NCBI RefSeq assembly: GCF_011602365.1
Contig: NZ_JAAONZ010000007.1
Coordinates: 157,272 to 221,271, forward strand
Source of the DNA: Pseudomaricurvus hydrocarbonicus
GTDB lineage: Bacteria; Pseudomonadota; Gammaproteobacteria; Pseudomonadales; Cellvibrionaceae
Reading direction: 5' to 3'
Length of the DNA: 64,000 nt
Shown piece after piece: positions 63,892 to 64,000 of this stretch; the stretch's first letter is position 1, and every line of letters begins with the position of its first letter. Both the position numbers and the translations under genes were made by a program. Below the pieces are notes generated by a model that was given only the letters and a program-made list of their open reading frames with translations, had not been told where the DNA came from and made no database searches.

Positions 63892-64000
63892 ATGGCACGT
63901 AAAAGAAATCAGGCTTATACCGAAGAGTTTCGTAGAGAAGCCGTCAAACGCTCCGAAAAGCCAGGAGTTACCCAGGCGCAGGTCGCCAAGGAATTGGGGG
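63892..64000 (+). CDS. IS3-type transposase orfA, 5' part (continues beyond window)
   Basis: ATG 63892 follows AAGGAGGTGTCCCA and opens MARKRNQAYTEEFRREAVKR then SEKPGVTQAQVAKELG, still open at the last base. YTEEFRREAV is the opening of the helix-turn-helix of IS3-family orfA (HTH_Tnp_1). It differs from orfA at 25930 (PRYSDSQIMATL), so a separate element starts here. Its left end is probably just before 63850. Confidence 0.8.
   Translation, partial: MARKRNQAYTEEFRREAVKRSEKPGVTQAQVAKELG

Overview
The window looks like chromosomal DNA of a marine-type gammaproteobacterium. The evidence is gene content: TonB-dependent uptake, DcaP-type porin, Rieske oxygenases, CaiB-type CoA transferases, a periplasmic fatty acid cis/trans isomerase, AraC and GntR regulators, and IS3 and IS5 elements. 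A Cellvibrionales-like host is my inference, not something the sequence proves. I saw no rRNA, tRNA, CRISPR array or phage structural gene.

Layout. 1-8682 (minus) is a seven-gene catabolic operon: TPP enzyme (cut by the window edge), crotonase, acetyl-CoA hydrolase/transferase-family CoA transferase, CitE-type lyase, acyl-CoA dehydrogenase, CaiB CoA transferase and a Rieske oxygenase. A divergent GntR/UTRA regulator (9350) and a second Rieske oxygenase (10563) follow. The divergent promoter region holds four copies of a TGTNCGGACA-like palindrome and a 19-bp tandem repeat next to the regulator start. 12280-14921 is an ECF sigma factor with a membrane-anchored VWA protein. 14950-23597 is mostly housekeeping: NRAMP-like transporter, HdeD-like protein, M19 dipeptidase, antiporter, pncB-pncA NAD salvage and a DHH phosphoesterase.

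23755-27210 is a decayed accessory island: a ParM-like 3' fragment, a DUF3577 protein, a RadC-like JAB protein and an amber-interrupted DUF6573-like gene, several behind leader hairpins; then a dead IS3 element abutting the 5' stump of a KefB-type antiporter gene. 27645-31184 holds the cis/trans isomerase gene and an AraC regulator.

31490-44600 is an envelope hydrolase region: an amidohydrolase remnant, two outer-membrane proteins, an M20 peptidase, three tandem secreted amidohydrolases, a beta-lactamase-fold serine hydrolase, another outer-membrane protein and a cardiolipin synthase-like enzyme. 44761-45955 is a scar of broken genes: a near-identical copy of part of the M20 gene fused to an MlaE-like stump, then a frameshifted HdeD paralogue. 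46209-59008 is a second catabolic region: GntP permease, AraC regulator, three crotonase/MaoC enzymes, a second serine hydrolase, a GH88-like hydrolase, CaiB transferase, FMN alpha-hydroxyacid oxidase and a TonB-dependent receptor. 59129-64000 holds two dead IS5-type elements around a fourth amidohydrolase, and the start of another IS3-type element.

Reading: the two catabolic regions would import a compound, activate it as a CoA thioester and degrade it by dehydrogenation, hydration and cleavage. Substrates cannot be named from sequence. The most unusual feature is repeated duplication and decay of the hydrolase families: M20 (one whole gene, two fragments), amidohydrolase (four whole, one fragment), serine hydrolase (two whole, one fragment) and HdeD (one whole, one broken).
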